Shown here: positions 9,501 through 17,733 of the stretch, piece after piece | Layout: each line of letters opens with the position of its first letter | How positions within the stretch are numbered: position 1 is the stretch's first letter | From: Pseudomonas sp. G2-4 | Lineage (GTDB): Bacteria; Pseudomonadota; Gammaproteobacteria; Pseudomonadales; Pseudomonadaceae | Direction: 5' to 3' | DNA: 64,000 nucleotides | Assembly (NCBI RefSeq): GCF_030064125.1 | Contig: NZ_CP125957.1 | Location: 2,170,001-2,234,000, forward strand | Made by a program: the position numbers and the translations under genes | The notes under the pieces: model-generated | Databases searched by the model: none | What the model was told of the DNA's origin: nothing | What the model saw: only the letters and a program-made list of their open reading frames with translations

Positions 9501-9852
9501 GCAGGCTGCCGTCAGGCCAGACGATGCGGTGGTGCATCGCCTGTTCCAGCGGCACACCGGCCACGGCGGCGTGAAAGGCACGCATGGCTTTGGCCCGATC
9601 TTCGGGGAGTAACAGGTCCAGGTAATCCACGTCCGCCGGCAACGGTTGGCGCGGATCGAAGCCGAACAGCGCCTGGGTGCCCCGGGACCAACTGATCTGT
9701 CCGGTATCGATGTCCCACGACCAGGCCCCCAGTCGCGCCCCATTCAGGGCGGCCAGCAACTGCGGTGCGCTGTCCCAGCTTTGCTCGGACCGTTTCGGGT
9801 CGAGCGCCTGGATGCGCGGCAGGGGCGGGAGGTGGTCAGCGGGTTTGGGCAT
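6574..9852 (-). CDS. PAS5-GGDEF-EAL cyclic-di-GMP signalling protein
   Basis: 1092 aa with no obvious membrane segment. Five PAS/PAC repeats lie at about residues 30-150, 155-275, 285-405, 410-530 and 540-655, then GGDEF (about 665-825) and EAL (about 835-1085). Both catalytic halves look intact. GGDEF is exact, with RLED five residues before it as an inhibitory I-site (RxxD). The EAL half has EALVRW, NISPRQF, EITEG, DDFGTGYSSL, KIDQSF and AEGVET. It could both make and degrade c-di-GMP; which wins is not readable. The repeated PAS domains suggest redox, light or ligand sensing. Monocistronic. Confidence 0.95.
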   Translation of the reverse strand: MPKPADHLPPLPRIQALDPKRSEQSWDSAPQLLAALNGARLGAWSWDIDTGQISWSRGTQALFGFDPRQPLPADVDYLDLLLPEDRAKAMRAFHAAVAGVPLEQAMHHRIVWPDGSLHWLEINGSVLPDKHGRPRMIGVIREITHQREREQALRSSEKRFATLFHLSPNMVLLTRQEDGMISEANQYFESLFGWPLHDVIGRTTLELGLWVDPAQRAKLLEAIKKQGELVSMEVELRASNGQIHSGLLSAQKVELEGQPYLLSTFLDTTARKLAEQALKDSQERLDLALDSAQLGTWDWHIPSGMLYGSARAAQLHGLEPKPFHESFDAFFDGVPTEERNNMRNAYRSLREGPAGNYQLTYRVQLPDGSSRYLESRARLYRNDDGSPLRMAGTLLDITDQVEREQSLAASEEKFATLFQVSPDPICVTHQDSGRFLEINSSFTQTFGWAASDVIGLSADEIGLWDASGSSLQRIERVIREQSLNNVAIVVHHKNGQPLTCVISSRQINVSNQPCIVTTLRDITQQQRSEAALKASEEKFAKAFHSSPDAITITERESGRYLEVNDGFCRLTGYRADEVIGHTVYEVGIWAEEKQRATLLAELQLKGRVHHLEMLGRNKRGEMLTVEVSVEPITLNETACLLLTARDVSLLRNAEAQIRHLAYHDSLTNLPNRALLMDRLSQQIALLKRHNLRGALLFLDLDHFKHINDSLGHPVGDTVLKIITARLEASVRLEDTVARLGGDEFVVLLSGLEGSRAAVSEQVQSLANTLRDLLSEPMFLDGQRLQVTPSIGMALIPDHGSTPTDLLKRADIALYRAKDSGRNTSQMFHATMQKAASERLRMETDLRQALARGEFSLHFQPQVDARDNRIVGAEALVRWHHPDLGAQSPAEFIKVLEDSGLILEVGTWILDEACDGFKQLIARGKVDPQQFSLCVNISPRQFRQSDFVERIETCLATHGLPCSMLKLEITEGIVIQNLDDTIAKMRRLKKLGVSFAMDDFGTGYSSLTYLKRLPVDTLKIDQSFVRDATSDPNDAEIIRAIVAMARSLNLKMIAEGVETLEQLQFLQGLDCHLYQGYLHSRPLPLEAFERLLP

Positions 9853-9919
9853 TATCTAACGAGCCTTGGCAGATTGGGCGTTAGGCACGGGTGTTGCGGC
9901 TCTATAGGAGTAGCACAAC

Positions 9920-10810
9920 CTATGCCTTTGTCCCTGGCAGATCGATTTGTGCGTCCAGTAAGGCCATGAAAGCCCGTGCAGCATTCGACAGCGTCCGTTC
10001 GGTGTGCAGGATATAGCCTAGCTGGCGACTGAGCTGTATGCCCGGCAAAGGAATGCGTGCCACTTGTTCATCGAGCATGGTGCGCGGCAGGACGCTCCAG
10101 GCCAGGCCGATGGAAACCATCATTTTTATGGTTTCCAGATAATTCGTGCTCATCGCGATGTTGGGCGTCAGGCCCTGGGCCTCGAACAAGCGTCGGACGA
10201 TGTGGTGGGTAAAGGTGTTGCCGCCCGGGAACACCGCTGGATGTAAGGCAATGTCTGCCAGGCTGACCGCGCCGTTGTCCAGCAGCGCATGTTCCGGGGC
10301 CACCACGAAGTCCAGCGGGTCGTCCCACACTGGCGTGGCGCGCACCAGCGTGTGAGGCTCGGGGGCGAGGGTGATGACGGCCAGCTCTGCCCGCCCGTGG
10401 AGGATTTCCTCGTAGGCCACTTCCGAATCCAGGAACTGAATATCCAGCGCCACCTGTGGGTAGCGCCGGGTGAACTCCCTTAATAAAGGCGGCAGGCGGT
10501 GCAGGCCGATATGGTGACTGGTGGCGAGCGTCAGGCGGCCGGTCACTTCGCCGGTCAGGTTGGTCAGGGCGCGGCGGGTGTCGTCCAACACGTTGAGGAT
10601 TTGGTAGGCCCGTGGCAGCAGGGCCCGGCCGGCCTCGGTCAGGCTCACTTCACGGCCCAGGCGATCGAACAGGCGCACCTTGAGTTGTTGCTCCAGGCCC
10701 GCAATGCGCTTGCTGATGGCCGGCTGGGTCAGGTGCAGGCGTTCGCCAGCGCCGGAGAAACTGCCGGTCTCGGCGATGGCAATAAAGGCATTGAGATTGG
10801 CGAGGTCCAT
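9920..10810 (-). CDS. LysR-type regulator next to leuC
   Basis: 296 aa. The N-terminal winged HTH is MDLANLNAFIAIAETGSFSG... QPAISKRIAGLEQQL; residues 90-290 form the periplasmic-binding-like effector domain. It is transcribed divergently from leuC across 157 bases. The same LysR-leuC arrangement occurs in other pseudomonads, so control of the leucine operon is plausible. The inducer is not visible. Confidence 0.9.
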   Translation of the reverse strand: MDLANLNAFIAIAETGSFSGAGERLHLTQPAISKRIAGLEQQLKVRLFDRLGREVSLTEAGRALLPRAYQILNVLDDTRRALTNLTGEVTGRLTLATSHHIGLHRLPPLLREFTRRYPQVALDIQFLDSEVAYEEILHGRAELAVITLAPEPHTLVRATPVWDDPLDFVVAPEHALLDNGAVSLADIALHPAVFPGGNTFTHHIVRRLFEAQGLTPNIAMSTNYLETIKMMVSIGLAWSVLPRTMLDEQVARIPLPGIQLSRQLGYILHTERTLSNAARAFMALLDAQIDLPGTKA

Positions 10811-10967
10811 GGCGCTTCCGGTCGGATTCCAGTTGGTTATGCAAAGTATGAAAAATATGAATTTGAGTTATTTAATGTAACCCCATAGGATCAGCCTCAC
10901 AAGCCAAGGGGTTATTGATTCGCTCAGGGCCCGGGGCATAGAAACAAGCTGATGAGGAAACCGTCTG

Positions 10968-12386
10968 ATGGCCGGCAAAACGCTCTACGACAAGCTCTGG
11001 GATTCGCATTTGGTCAAGCAGCGCGACGATGGCTCGGCGCTGATCTACATCGATCGTCACATCATCCACGAGGTGACTTCGCCGCAAGCCTTCGAAGGCC
11101 TGCGCCTGGCCGGGCGCAAGCCGTGGCGCATCGATGCCAACATCGCGACCCCGGACCACAACGTACCGACCACACCGGAGCGCAAGGGTGGCATCGAAGC
11201 CATTGCCGACGAGGTCTCGCGCCTGCAGGTCCAGACCCTCGACGATAACTGTGACGAATACGGCATCGTCGAATTCAAGATGAACGATGTGCGCCAGGGC
11301 ATCGTCCACGTCATTGGCCCTGAGCAAGGCGCGACCTTGCCGGGCATGACCGTGGTCTGCGGTGACTCCCACACCTCGACCCACGGCGCTTTCGGCGCCT
11401 TGGCCCATGGTATCGGCACCTCCGAGGTCGAGCATGTGCTCGCCACCCAGTGCCTGGTCGCCAAGAAAATGAAAAACATGCTGGTGCGCGTCGAGGGCAA
11501 GTTGCCGTTCGGCGTGACCGCCAAGGACATCGTCCTGGCTGTCATCGGCAAGATCGGCACTGCCGGCGGTAACGGCCATGCCATCGAGTTTGCTGGCAGT
11601 GCGATTCGCGATTTGTCCGTCGAAGGCCGCATGACCATCTGCAACATGTCCATCGAAGCCGGTGCCCGTGTCGGGTTGGTGGCCGCCGATGAAAAAACCG
11701 TTGAGTACGTCAAGGGCCGTCCGTTCGCCCCGAAAGGCGCCGAATGGGACATGGCGGTCGAAGCCTGGAAAGACTTGGTGTCGGACGCCGACGCCAAGTT
11801 CGACACGGTGATCGAACTCGACGCGACCCAGATCAAGCCGCAAGTCAGCTGGGGCACTTCTCCGGAAATGGTCTTGGCGGTGGACCAGAACGTGCCGGAT
11901 CCAGCCAAGGAAATGGACCTGGTCAAGCGCGACTCTATTGTCCGCGCCTTGAAGTACATGGGCTTGAGCGCCAACCAGGCGATCACCGACATTCAACTCG
12001 ACCGCGTATTCATCGGCTCCTGCACCAACTCGCGGATCGAAGACTTGCGCGCTGCGGCGGTGATCGCCAAGGGCCGCAAGGTCGCCTCGACCATCAAGCA
12101 GGCCATCGTGGTGCCGGGTTCGGGCCTGGTGAAGGCCCAGGCTGAAGCGGAAGGGCTGGACAAGATTTTCCTCGAGGCCGGTTTCGAATGGCGCGAGCCG
12201 GGGTGCTCGATGTGCCTGGCGATGAACCCGGACCGCTTGGAGTCGGGCGAGCATTGCGCCTCCACCTCCAACCGTAACTTCGAAGGCCGTCAGGGCGCCG
12301 GTGGCCGTACGCACCTGGTGAGCCCAGCCATGGCCGCGGCGGCGGCTGTCAACGGTCGTTTCGTCGACGTCCGCGAATTGATCTGA
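10968..12386 (+). CDS. leuC: 3-isopropylmalate dehydratase, large subunit
   Basis: With LeuD it isomerises 2- to 3-isopropylmalate in leucine synthesis. 472 aa, standard length. Cys352 (GSCTNSR) and Cys413/Cys416 (CSMC) hold the 4Fe-4S cluster. [12 protein letters not shown] is the aconitase-family signature. GAGG precedes the ATG. leuD follows after 11 bases, so the subunits are translated from one message. Confidence 0.97.
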   Translation: MAGKTLYDKLWDSHLVKQRDDGSALIYIDRHIIHEVTSPQAFEGLRLAGRKPWRIDANIATPDHNVPTTPERKGGIEAIADEVSRLQVQTLDDNCDEYGIVEFKMNDVRQGIVHVIGPEQGATLPGMTVVCGDSHTSTHGAFGALAHGIGTSEVEHVLATQCLVAKKMKNMLVRVEGKLPFGVTAKDIVLAVIGKIGTAGGNGHAIEFAGSAIRDLSVEGRMTICNMSIEAGARVGLVAADEKTVEYVKGRPFAPKGAEWDMAVEAWKDLVSDADAKFDTVIELDATQIKPQVSWGTSPEMVLAVDQNVPDPAKEMDLVKRDSIVRALKYMGLSANQAITDIQLDRVFIGSCTNSRIEDLRAAAVIAKGRKVASTIKQAIVVPGSGLVKAQAEAEGLDKIFLEAGFEWREPGCSMCLAMNPDRLESGEHCASTSNRNFEGRQGAGGRTHLVSPAMAAAAAVNGRFVDVRELI

Positions 12387-12397
12387 AGGAGCGCAGC

Positions 12398-13042
12398 ATG
12401 AAAGCTTTTACCCAGCACACTGGTCTTGTCGCGCCTTTGGATCGTGCCAACGTCGACACCGACCAGATCATTCCCAAGCAGTTCTTGAAATCCATCAAAC
12501 GCACCGGCTTCGGCCCGAACCTGTTTGACGAGTGGCGCTACCTCGATGTCGGCCAGCCGTACCAGGACAACTCCAAGCGCCCGTTGAACAAGGATTTCGT
12601 GCTCAACGCCGAGCGTTACCAAGGCGCCAGCGTGTTGCTGGCGCGGGAGAACTTCGGCTGCGGTTCGAGCCGCGAACACGCGCCATGGGCGTTGGAAGAG
12701 TACGGTTTTCGCAGCATCATCGCGCCGAGCTACGCCGACATCTTCTTCAACAACAGCTTCAAGAACGGTTTGCTGCCGATCATCCTCAGCGACGCTGAAG
12801 TGGACGAGCTGTTCCAGCAGGTCGAAGCGAACCCCGGCTATCAGTTGCAGATCGACCTGGCGGCCCAGACCGTGACCCGTCCCGACGGCAAGGTGCTGAA
12901 TTTCGAGATCGACGCGTTTCGCAAGCATTGCCTGCTCAACGGCCTGGACGACATCGGCTTGACCTTGCAGGACGGTGAGGCGATTGCCACGTTCGAAGCC
13001 AAGCACCGGGCGAGCCAGCCTTGGTTGTTTCGCGATGCTTGA
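12398..13042 (+). CDS. leuD: 3-isopropylmalate dehydratase, small subunit
   Basis: 214 aa, the swivelling domain of isopropylmalate isomerase. The N-terminus has [18 protein letters not shown], which contributes to the active site. [16 protein letters not shown] (about residues 83-98) is the family signature. GGAG lies before the ATG. A REP pair separates it from the methyltransferase and leuB genes. Confidence 0.97.
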   Translation: MKAFTQHTGLVAPLDRANVDTDQIIPKQFLKSIKRTGFGPNLFDEWRYLDVGQPYQDNSKRPLNKDFVLNAERYQGASVLLARENFGCGSSREHAPWALEEYGFRSIIAPSYADIFFNNSFKNGLLPIILSDAEVDELFQQVEANPGYQLQIDLAAQTVTRPDGKVLNFEIDAFRKHCLLNGLDDIGLTLQDGEAIATFEAKHRASQPWLFRDA

Positions 13043-13074
13043 TTGATTTGAGATTGAGGTAGGCAGTACCGGCC

Positions 13075-13156
13075 TCATCGCGAGCAAGCTCGCTCCCACA
13101 GGTGTTTTGTGAACACCACAAATCCCCTGTGGGAGCGAGCTTGCTCGCGATGGGGA
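13075..13156. repeat. REP pair, type 1
   Basis: Inverted type-1 REPs at 13075-13101 and 13126-13154, between leuD and the methyltransferase gene. An apparent upstream extension of the methyltransferase frame runs through this repeat and is spurious. Confidence 0.9.
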
Positions 13157-13189
13157 CCGCTCAGGCGATACAAACTTCAAGGACATCCC

Positions 13190-13954
13190 ATGACCAGCAC
13201 CGCCCACAGTCAGGTCGTACAAAAGCAATTCGGTGAACAGGCCTCGGCCTATCTGAGCAGTGCCGTGCACGCCCAGGGCACCGAGTTCGCGCTGCTGCAG
13301 GCGGAGCTGGCAGGGCATGGCAATGCCCGGGTGCTGGACCTGGGGTGTGGCGCCGGTCACGTGAGTTTCCAGGTCGCGCCACTGGCCGGTGAAGTGGTGG
13401 CCTACGATCTGTCCCAACAGATGTTGGATGTTGTGACCGCAGCAGCGGCCGAGCGGGGCCTGGACAACATCACCACGGTGCACGGCGCCGCCGAGCGCCT
13501 GCCGTTTGCCGACGATGAGTTCGACTTCGTGTTCAGCCGTTACTCGGCGCATCATTGGAGCGACCTGGGCCTGGCATTGCGGGAAGTGCGCCGCGTGCTA
13601 AAGCCGGGCGGGGTGGTGGCGTTCATTGATGTCCTGTCCCCTGGCGCGCCCTTGCTGGACACGTACCTGCAAAGCGTCGAAGTGCTGCGTGACACCAGCC
13701 ATGTACGCGATTATTCGGCCGGTGAATGGTTGCGCCAGGTCAGCGAAGCGGGGTTGCACACCCGCAGCACTTCGCGTCAGCGCCTGCGCCTGGAATACCG
13801 CTCCTGGGTCGAGCGCATGCGCACCCCCGAGGTGATGCGGGCGGCGATCCTCGAACTGCAGCGCTCGATGGGCAATGAAGTGCGTGAATATTTTGAGATT
13901 GAGGCCGATGGTTCGTTCAGTACAGATGTACTGGTGCTGTGGGCCGAGCGATAG
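13190..13954 (+). CDS. Class I SAM-dependent methyltransferase
   Basis: 254 aa. Motif I VLDLGCGAGHVSF (residues 48-60) binds SAM, AYDLSQQML follows as the acidic loop, and FDFVFSRYSAHHW and LKPGG are the later motifs, as in UbiE/ubiquinone-type enzymes. The substrate is unknown. An in-frame start at 13109 lies inside the REP, so the ATG at 13190 after AAGGACA was chosen. The gene sits between leuD and leuB in other pseudomonads too, but no link to leucine synthesis is known. Confidence 0.9.
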   Translation: MTSTAHSQVVQKQFGEQASAYLSSAVHAQGTEFALLQAELAGHGNARVLDLGCGAGHVSFQVAPLAGEVVAYDLSQQMLDVVTAAAAERGLDNITTVHGAAERLPFADDEFDFVFSRYSAHHWSDLGLALREVRRVLKPGGVVAFIDVLSPGAPLLDTYLQSVEVLRDTSHVRDYSAGEWLRQVSEAGLHTRSTSRQRLRLEYRSWVERMRTPEVMRAAILELQRSMGNEVREYFEIEADGSFSTDVLVLWAER

Positions 13955-14008
13955 CATTTTTCCCGGCCAGGCCCAGAGGCGTGTGCCGACAAAGCAAACG
14001 AGGAAAAC

Positions 14009-15091
14009 ATGAGCAAGCAGATTCTGATTCTCCCAGGCGACGGCATTGGCCCGGAAATCATGGCCGAAGCGGTCAAGGTCCTGGAACTGGCCAACGACAA
14101 GTACGGCCTGGGCTTTGAGCTCAGCCACGACGTGATCGGCGGCGCGGCCATCGACAAGCACGGCGTGCCCCTGGCCGATGAAACCCTGGACCGAGCCCGC
14201 GCAGCCGATGCCGTGCTGCTGGGCGCCGTGGGCGGCCCGAAATGGGACAAGATCGAACGCGACATTCGCCCCGAACGCGGCTTGCTGAAGATCCGCGCGC
14301 AATTGGGCCTGTTCGGCAACCTGCGTCCGGCGATCCTCTACCCGCAACTGGCCGACGCCTCGAGCCTGAAGCCGGAAATCGTTTCGGGCCTGGACATCCT
14401 CATCGTCCGTGAGCTGACCGGCGGTATCTACTTCGGCGCCCCACGGGGCACCCGTGAGTTGGATAATGGCGAGCGTCAGGCCTACGACACCCTGCCGTAC
14501 AGCGAAAGCGAAATCCGCCGTATCGCCCGGGTCGGTTTCGACATGGCTCGCGTGCGCGGCAAGAAGCTGTGCTCGGTGGACAAGGCCAACGTATTGGCGT
14601 CCAGCCAACTGTGGCGCGAAGTGGTCGAGCAGGTGGCCAAGGATTACCCGGACATCGAACTGAGCCACATGTACGTCGATAACGCCGCCATGCAACTGGT
14701 GCGCGCGCCGAAGCAGTTCGATGTGATCGTCACCGACAATATGTTCGGCGACATCCTGTCCGACGAAGCATCGATGCTCACCGGCTCCATCGGCATGCTG
14801 CCGTCGGCCTCCCTGGATGCCAACAATAAAGGTATGTACGAGCCGTGCCACGGCTCGGCGCCGGACATTGCCGGGCAGGGCATTGCCAACCCGTTGGCAA
14901 CCATCCTGTCGGTGTCGATGATGTTGCGTTACAGCTTCAACCTCCACGACGCCGCCGAGGCGATCGAGAAGGCGGTCAGCGTGGTGCTGGATCAAGGTCT
15001 GCGCACGGGCGACATCTGGTCGGCCGGTTGTACCAAAGTCGGTACGCAGCAAATGGGCGATGCAGTAGTCGCCGCGCTGCGGAATCTGTAA
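14009..15091 (+). CDS. leuB: 3-isopropylmalate dehydrogenase
   Basis: NAD-dependent oxidative decarboxylation of 3-isopropylmalate, the third leucine-specific step. 360 aa. The N-terminus is [36 protein letters not shown] carries the substrate arginines, and [15 protein letters not shown] (about residues 246-260) is the dehydrogenase signature with metal-binding Asp residues. GAGGAAAAC precedes the ATG. The asd gene follows 54 bases on. Confidence 0.97.
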   Translation: MSKQILILPGDGIGPEIMAEAVKVLELANDKYGLGFELSHDVIGGAAIDKHGVPLADETLDRARAADAVLLGAVGGPKWDKIERDIRPERGLLKIRAQLGLFGNLRPAILYPQLADASSLKPEIVSGLDILIVRELTGGIYFGAPRGTRELDNGERQAYDTLPYSESEIRRIARVGFDMARVRGKKLCSVDKANVLASSQLWREVVEQVAKDYPDIELSHMYVDNAAMQLVRAPKQFDVIVTDNMFGDILSDEASMLTGSIGMLPSASLDANNKGMYEPCHGSAPDIAGQGIANPLATILSVSMMLRYSFNLHDAAEAIEKAVSVVLDQGLRTGDIWSAGCTKVGTQQMGDAVVAALRNL

Positions 15092-15145
15092 TCTTTGCGG
15101 CCCACCGCTTCGACGGTGGCCCACTTTTGTATAGGTGTAGTTGCG

Positions 15146-16258
15146 ATGAAACGTGTAGGTCTGATCGGTTGGCGCGGCATGGTCGGTTCCGTGCTCATGC
15201 AGCGAATGCTGGAAGAGCAGGATTTCGATCTCATTGAGCCGGTGTTTTTCACCACGTCCAACGTGGGTGGCCAAGGCCCGTCCGTGGGCAAGGACACCGG
15301 CGCGCTCAAGGATGCCTACAGCATTGACGAGCTCAAGACCCTCGACGTGATCCTGACTTGCCAGGGCGGCGACTACACCAGCGAAGTCTTCCCCAAGCTG
15401 CGTGAAGCCGGCTGGCAGGGTTACTGGATTGACGCCGCTTCCAGCCTGCGCATGCAGGATGACGCGGTGATCGTCCTCGACCCGGTGAACCGCAAGGTTA
15501 TCGACCAGCAACTGGACGCGGGCACCAAGAACTACATCGGCGGCAACTGCACCGTCAGCCTGATGCTGATGGGCTTGGGCGGTCTGTTCGAAGCCGGTCT
15601 GGTGGAGTGGATGAGCGCCATGACCTATCAGGCGGCTTCCGGTGCCGGCGCGCAGAACATGCGCGAGCTGATCAAGCAGATGGGCGCGACCCACGCTGCT
15701 GTCGCCGATGACCTGGCCAACCCGGCCAGCGCCATCCTGGACATCGACCGCAAGGTCGCCGAGGCGATGCGCAGCGATGCGTACCCGACCGAAAACTTCG
15801 GTGTGCCGCTGGCCGGCAGCCTGATCCCGTGGATCGACAAAGAGCTGCCCAACGGCCAGAGCCGTGAAGAGTGGAAGGCCCAGGCCGAAACCAACAAGAT
15901 CCTCGGGCGCTTCAAGAGCCCGATCCCGGTGGACGGCATCTGCGTGCGTATCGGCGCCATGCGCTGCCACAGCCAGGCGCTGACCATCAAGCTGAACAAA
16001 GATGTGCCAATTGCAGACATCGAAGGGTTGATCAGCCAGCACAACCCTTGGGTCAAGCTGGTGCCGAACAACCGCGACATCAGTATGCAGGAGCTGAGCC
16101 CGACCAAGGTCACCGGCACCCTGAACGTACCGGTGGGGCGTTTGCGCAAACTGAACATGGGCTCGCAATTCGTCGGTGCCTTCACCGTCGGCGACCAACT
16201 GCTGTGGGGCGCGGCCGAACCGCTGCGTCGCATGTTGCGGATCCTGCTCGAGCGTTGA
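15146..16258 (+). CDS. asd: Aspartate-semialdehyde dehydrogenase
   Basis: Reduces aspartyl phosphate to the semialdehyde, the branch point to lysine, threonine, methionine and diaminopimelate. 370 aa, gamma-proteobacterial type. GWRGMVGS is the NADP-binding loop, and GGNCTVS carries the nucleophile Cys135. The ATG at 15146 was chosen because the conserved [14 protein letters not shown] starts there; a 17-residue in-frame extension is not conserved-looking. A terminator follows. Confidence 0.97.
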   Translation: MKRVGLIGWRGMVGSVLMQRMLEEQDFDLIEPVFFTTSNVGGQGPSVGKDTGALKDAYSIDELKTLDVILTCQGGDYTSEVFPKLREAGWQGYWIDAASSLRMQDDAVIVLDPVNRKVIDQQLDAGTKNYIGGNCTVSLMLMGLGGLFEAGLVEWMSAMTYQAASGAGAQNMRELIKQMGATHAAVADDLANPASAILDIDRKVAEAMRSDAYPTENFGVPLAGSLIPWIDKELPNGQSREEWKAQAETNKILGRFKSPIPVDGICVRIGAMRCHSQALTIKLNKDVPIADIEGLISQHNPWVKLVPNNRDISMQELSPTKVTGTLNVPVGRLRKLNMGSQFVGAFTVGDQLLWGAAEPLRRMLRILLER

Positions 16259-16279
16259 TCGATTGCTGTTGTGAAAGAG

Positions 16280-16309
16280 CCCGTGCCTTGTGAGAGGTAC
16301 GGGTTTTTT
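16280..16309 (+). terminator. Terminator of asd
   Basis: CCCGTGCC / GGTACGGG stem (one G-T pair) with an 8-base loop and a TTTTTTA tail, 21 bases after the asd stop. Confidence 0.88.
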
Positions 16310-16340
16310 ATTGGGCGACAGTTGTGTGTCAGGGCTGGCC

Positions 16341-16420
16341 TCATCGCGAGCAAGCTCGTTCCCACAGGTTTTGCGGTCATTGAAGATCCCATGTGGGAGC
16401 GAGCTTGCTCGCGATGGGGC
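16341..16420. repeat. REP pair, type 1
   Basis: Inverted REPs at 16341-16366 (one variant base, GCTCGTTCCC) and 16392-16419, between the asd terminator and the asd-like gene. Confidence 0.9.
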
Positions 16421-16511
16421 CAATCCAGGCGCTGCAAGTCCCCCAGCCAATTGCCTGCATACCCACCACCCGGTAAAGTGCCGCTCCCCACGTTTTACCC
16501 GAGGTAGACCC

Positions 16512-17522
16512 ATGAGCCAGTCCTTTGATATTGCCGTGATCGGCGCCACCGGTACTGTCGGCGAAACCCTTGTCCAGATTCTCGAAGAGCGGGACTTCCC
16601 GGTTGGCAACTTGCATTTGCTGGCCAGCAGCGAATCGGCAGGCAGTTCGGTGATGTTTCGCGGGAAAAACGTGCGGGTGCGTGAGGTCGATGAGTTCGAC
16701 TTCAGCAAAGTGCAGCTGGCGTTCTTCGCCGCCGGTCCGGCGGTGACCCTGAGTTTCGCCCCGCGCGCCACGGCTGCCGGTTGCGCGCTGATCGATCTGT
16801 CCGGTGCCCTGCCGCCGGAACAGGCGCCGCAGATCGTGCCCGAAGCCAACGCCCAGGTGCTGGTCGGCCTGGGCAAGCCCTTTCAGGTCAGCAGCCCGAG
16901 CTCGTCGGCTACCATACTGGCGGTTGCCCTGGCACCGCTGCGCGACGACCTGGATTTGCAACGCGTCAGCGTGACCGCCAGCCTCGCCGTCTCAGCCCAA
17001 GGCCGCGTTGCCGTGAGTGAATTGGCGCGTCAGACCGCCGAACTGCTCAACGCCCGCCCGGTGGAGCCGAAGTTCTTTGACCGGCAGATGGCCTTCAACC
17101 TGCTGGCCCAGGTGGGGACCCCGGACGAGCAGGGTCATACGCAACTGGAAAAGCGCCTGGTCGGCGAGTTGCGCCAGGTGCTGAATCAACCTTTATTAAA
17201 GATTTCCGTTACTTGCATTCAAGCCCCGGTGTTTTTCGGCGATAGCTTTAGCGTGACGGTGCAGTCTGCCCGCGCCATCGACCTGGCGAAAGTCAACGCT
17301 GCCTTGGAAGCGGCACCCGGTATCGAGCTGGTGGAGGCGGGGGATTACCCGACGCCGGTGGGCGATGCGGTGGGGCAGGATGTGGTTTACATCGGTCGTG
17401 TGCGCGGCGGTATCGACGATCCGGCGGAACTAAATATGTGGCTGACGTCAGATAACGTGCGCAAGGGCGCGGCGCTCAATGCAGTGCAGGTGGCGGAGTT
17501 GTTGATAAAAGACCTGCTGTAA
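16512..17522 (+). CDS. Aspartate-semialdehyde dehydrogenase-like protein, USG type, no catalytic Cys
   Basis: 336 aa, homologous in layout to Asd: IGATGTVGETLVQIL is the nucleotide-binding start, followed by the same two-domain arrangement. At the active-site position, where Asd has GGNCTVS, this protein has SSPSSSAT (residues 127-134), so the nucleophilic Cys is absent. E. coli USG-1 and its Pseudomonas equivalents show the same loss. It is probably not a working ASADH; the function is unknown. It precedes fimV, as in P. aeruginosa. Confidence 0.88.
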   Translation: MSQSFDIAVIGATGTVGETLVQILEERDFPVGNLHLLASSESAGSSVMFRGKNVRVREVDEFDFSKVQLAFFAAGPAVTLSFAPRATAAGCALIDLSGALPPEQAPQIVPEANAQVLVGLGKPFQVSSPSSSATILAVALAPLRDDLDLQRVSVTASLAVSAQGRVAVSELARQTAELLNARPVEPKFFDRQMAFNLLAQVGTPDEQGHTQLEKRLVGELRQVLNQPLLKISVTCIQAPVFFGDSFSVTVQSARAIDLAKVNAALEAAPGIELVEAGDYPTPVGDAVGQDVVYIGRVRGGIDDPAELNMWLTSDNVRKGAALNAVQVAELLIKDLL

Positions 17523-17733
17523 AAGATACTTGGCAACAATTTGTCGAATGATTCTAGCTGGGCGCTATGCTTGGTCAGAGCGTTGAAGGCGAACATCCCT
17601 GCGGGGGGCTTGCCCCGGGGCATGAGTGAAACGATCGCGCGCACCGTCGCTTCGGGGCTGCGCGCAATGCCTTACGGCAGCGGCATCAACACCTTCTCGC
17701 TGGCCGAGGAATGTTCAAACAAAGGAAGAGGCT

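Noticed and set aside
8023..9612. A 529-codon plus-strand frame inside the GGDEF/EAL gene, and similar long shadows opposite gltX, leuC, purF and fimV
   Set aside because: All are antisense to genes with clear motifs and have shadow-like composition.
10870..10967. Leucine attenuator or leader peptide before leuC
   Set aside because: No short frame rich in leucine codons and no terminator/antiterminator pair was visible; only a weak AACCCC...GGGGTT pairing.
13598..16876. A 1092-codon minus-strand frame across leuB, asd and the asd-like gene
   Set aside because: It lies opposite three well-recognised genes. High GC at third positions keeps the opposite strand open; the translation has no recognisable domain.
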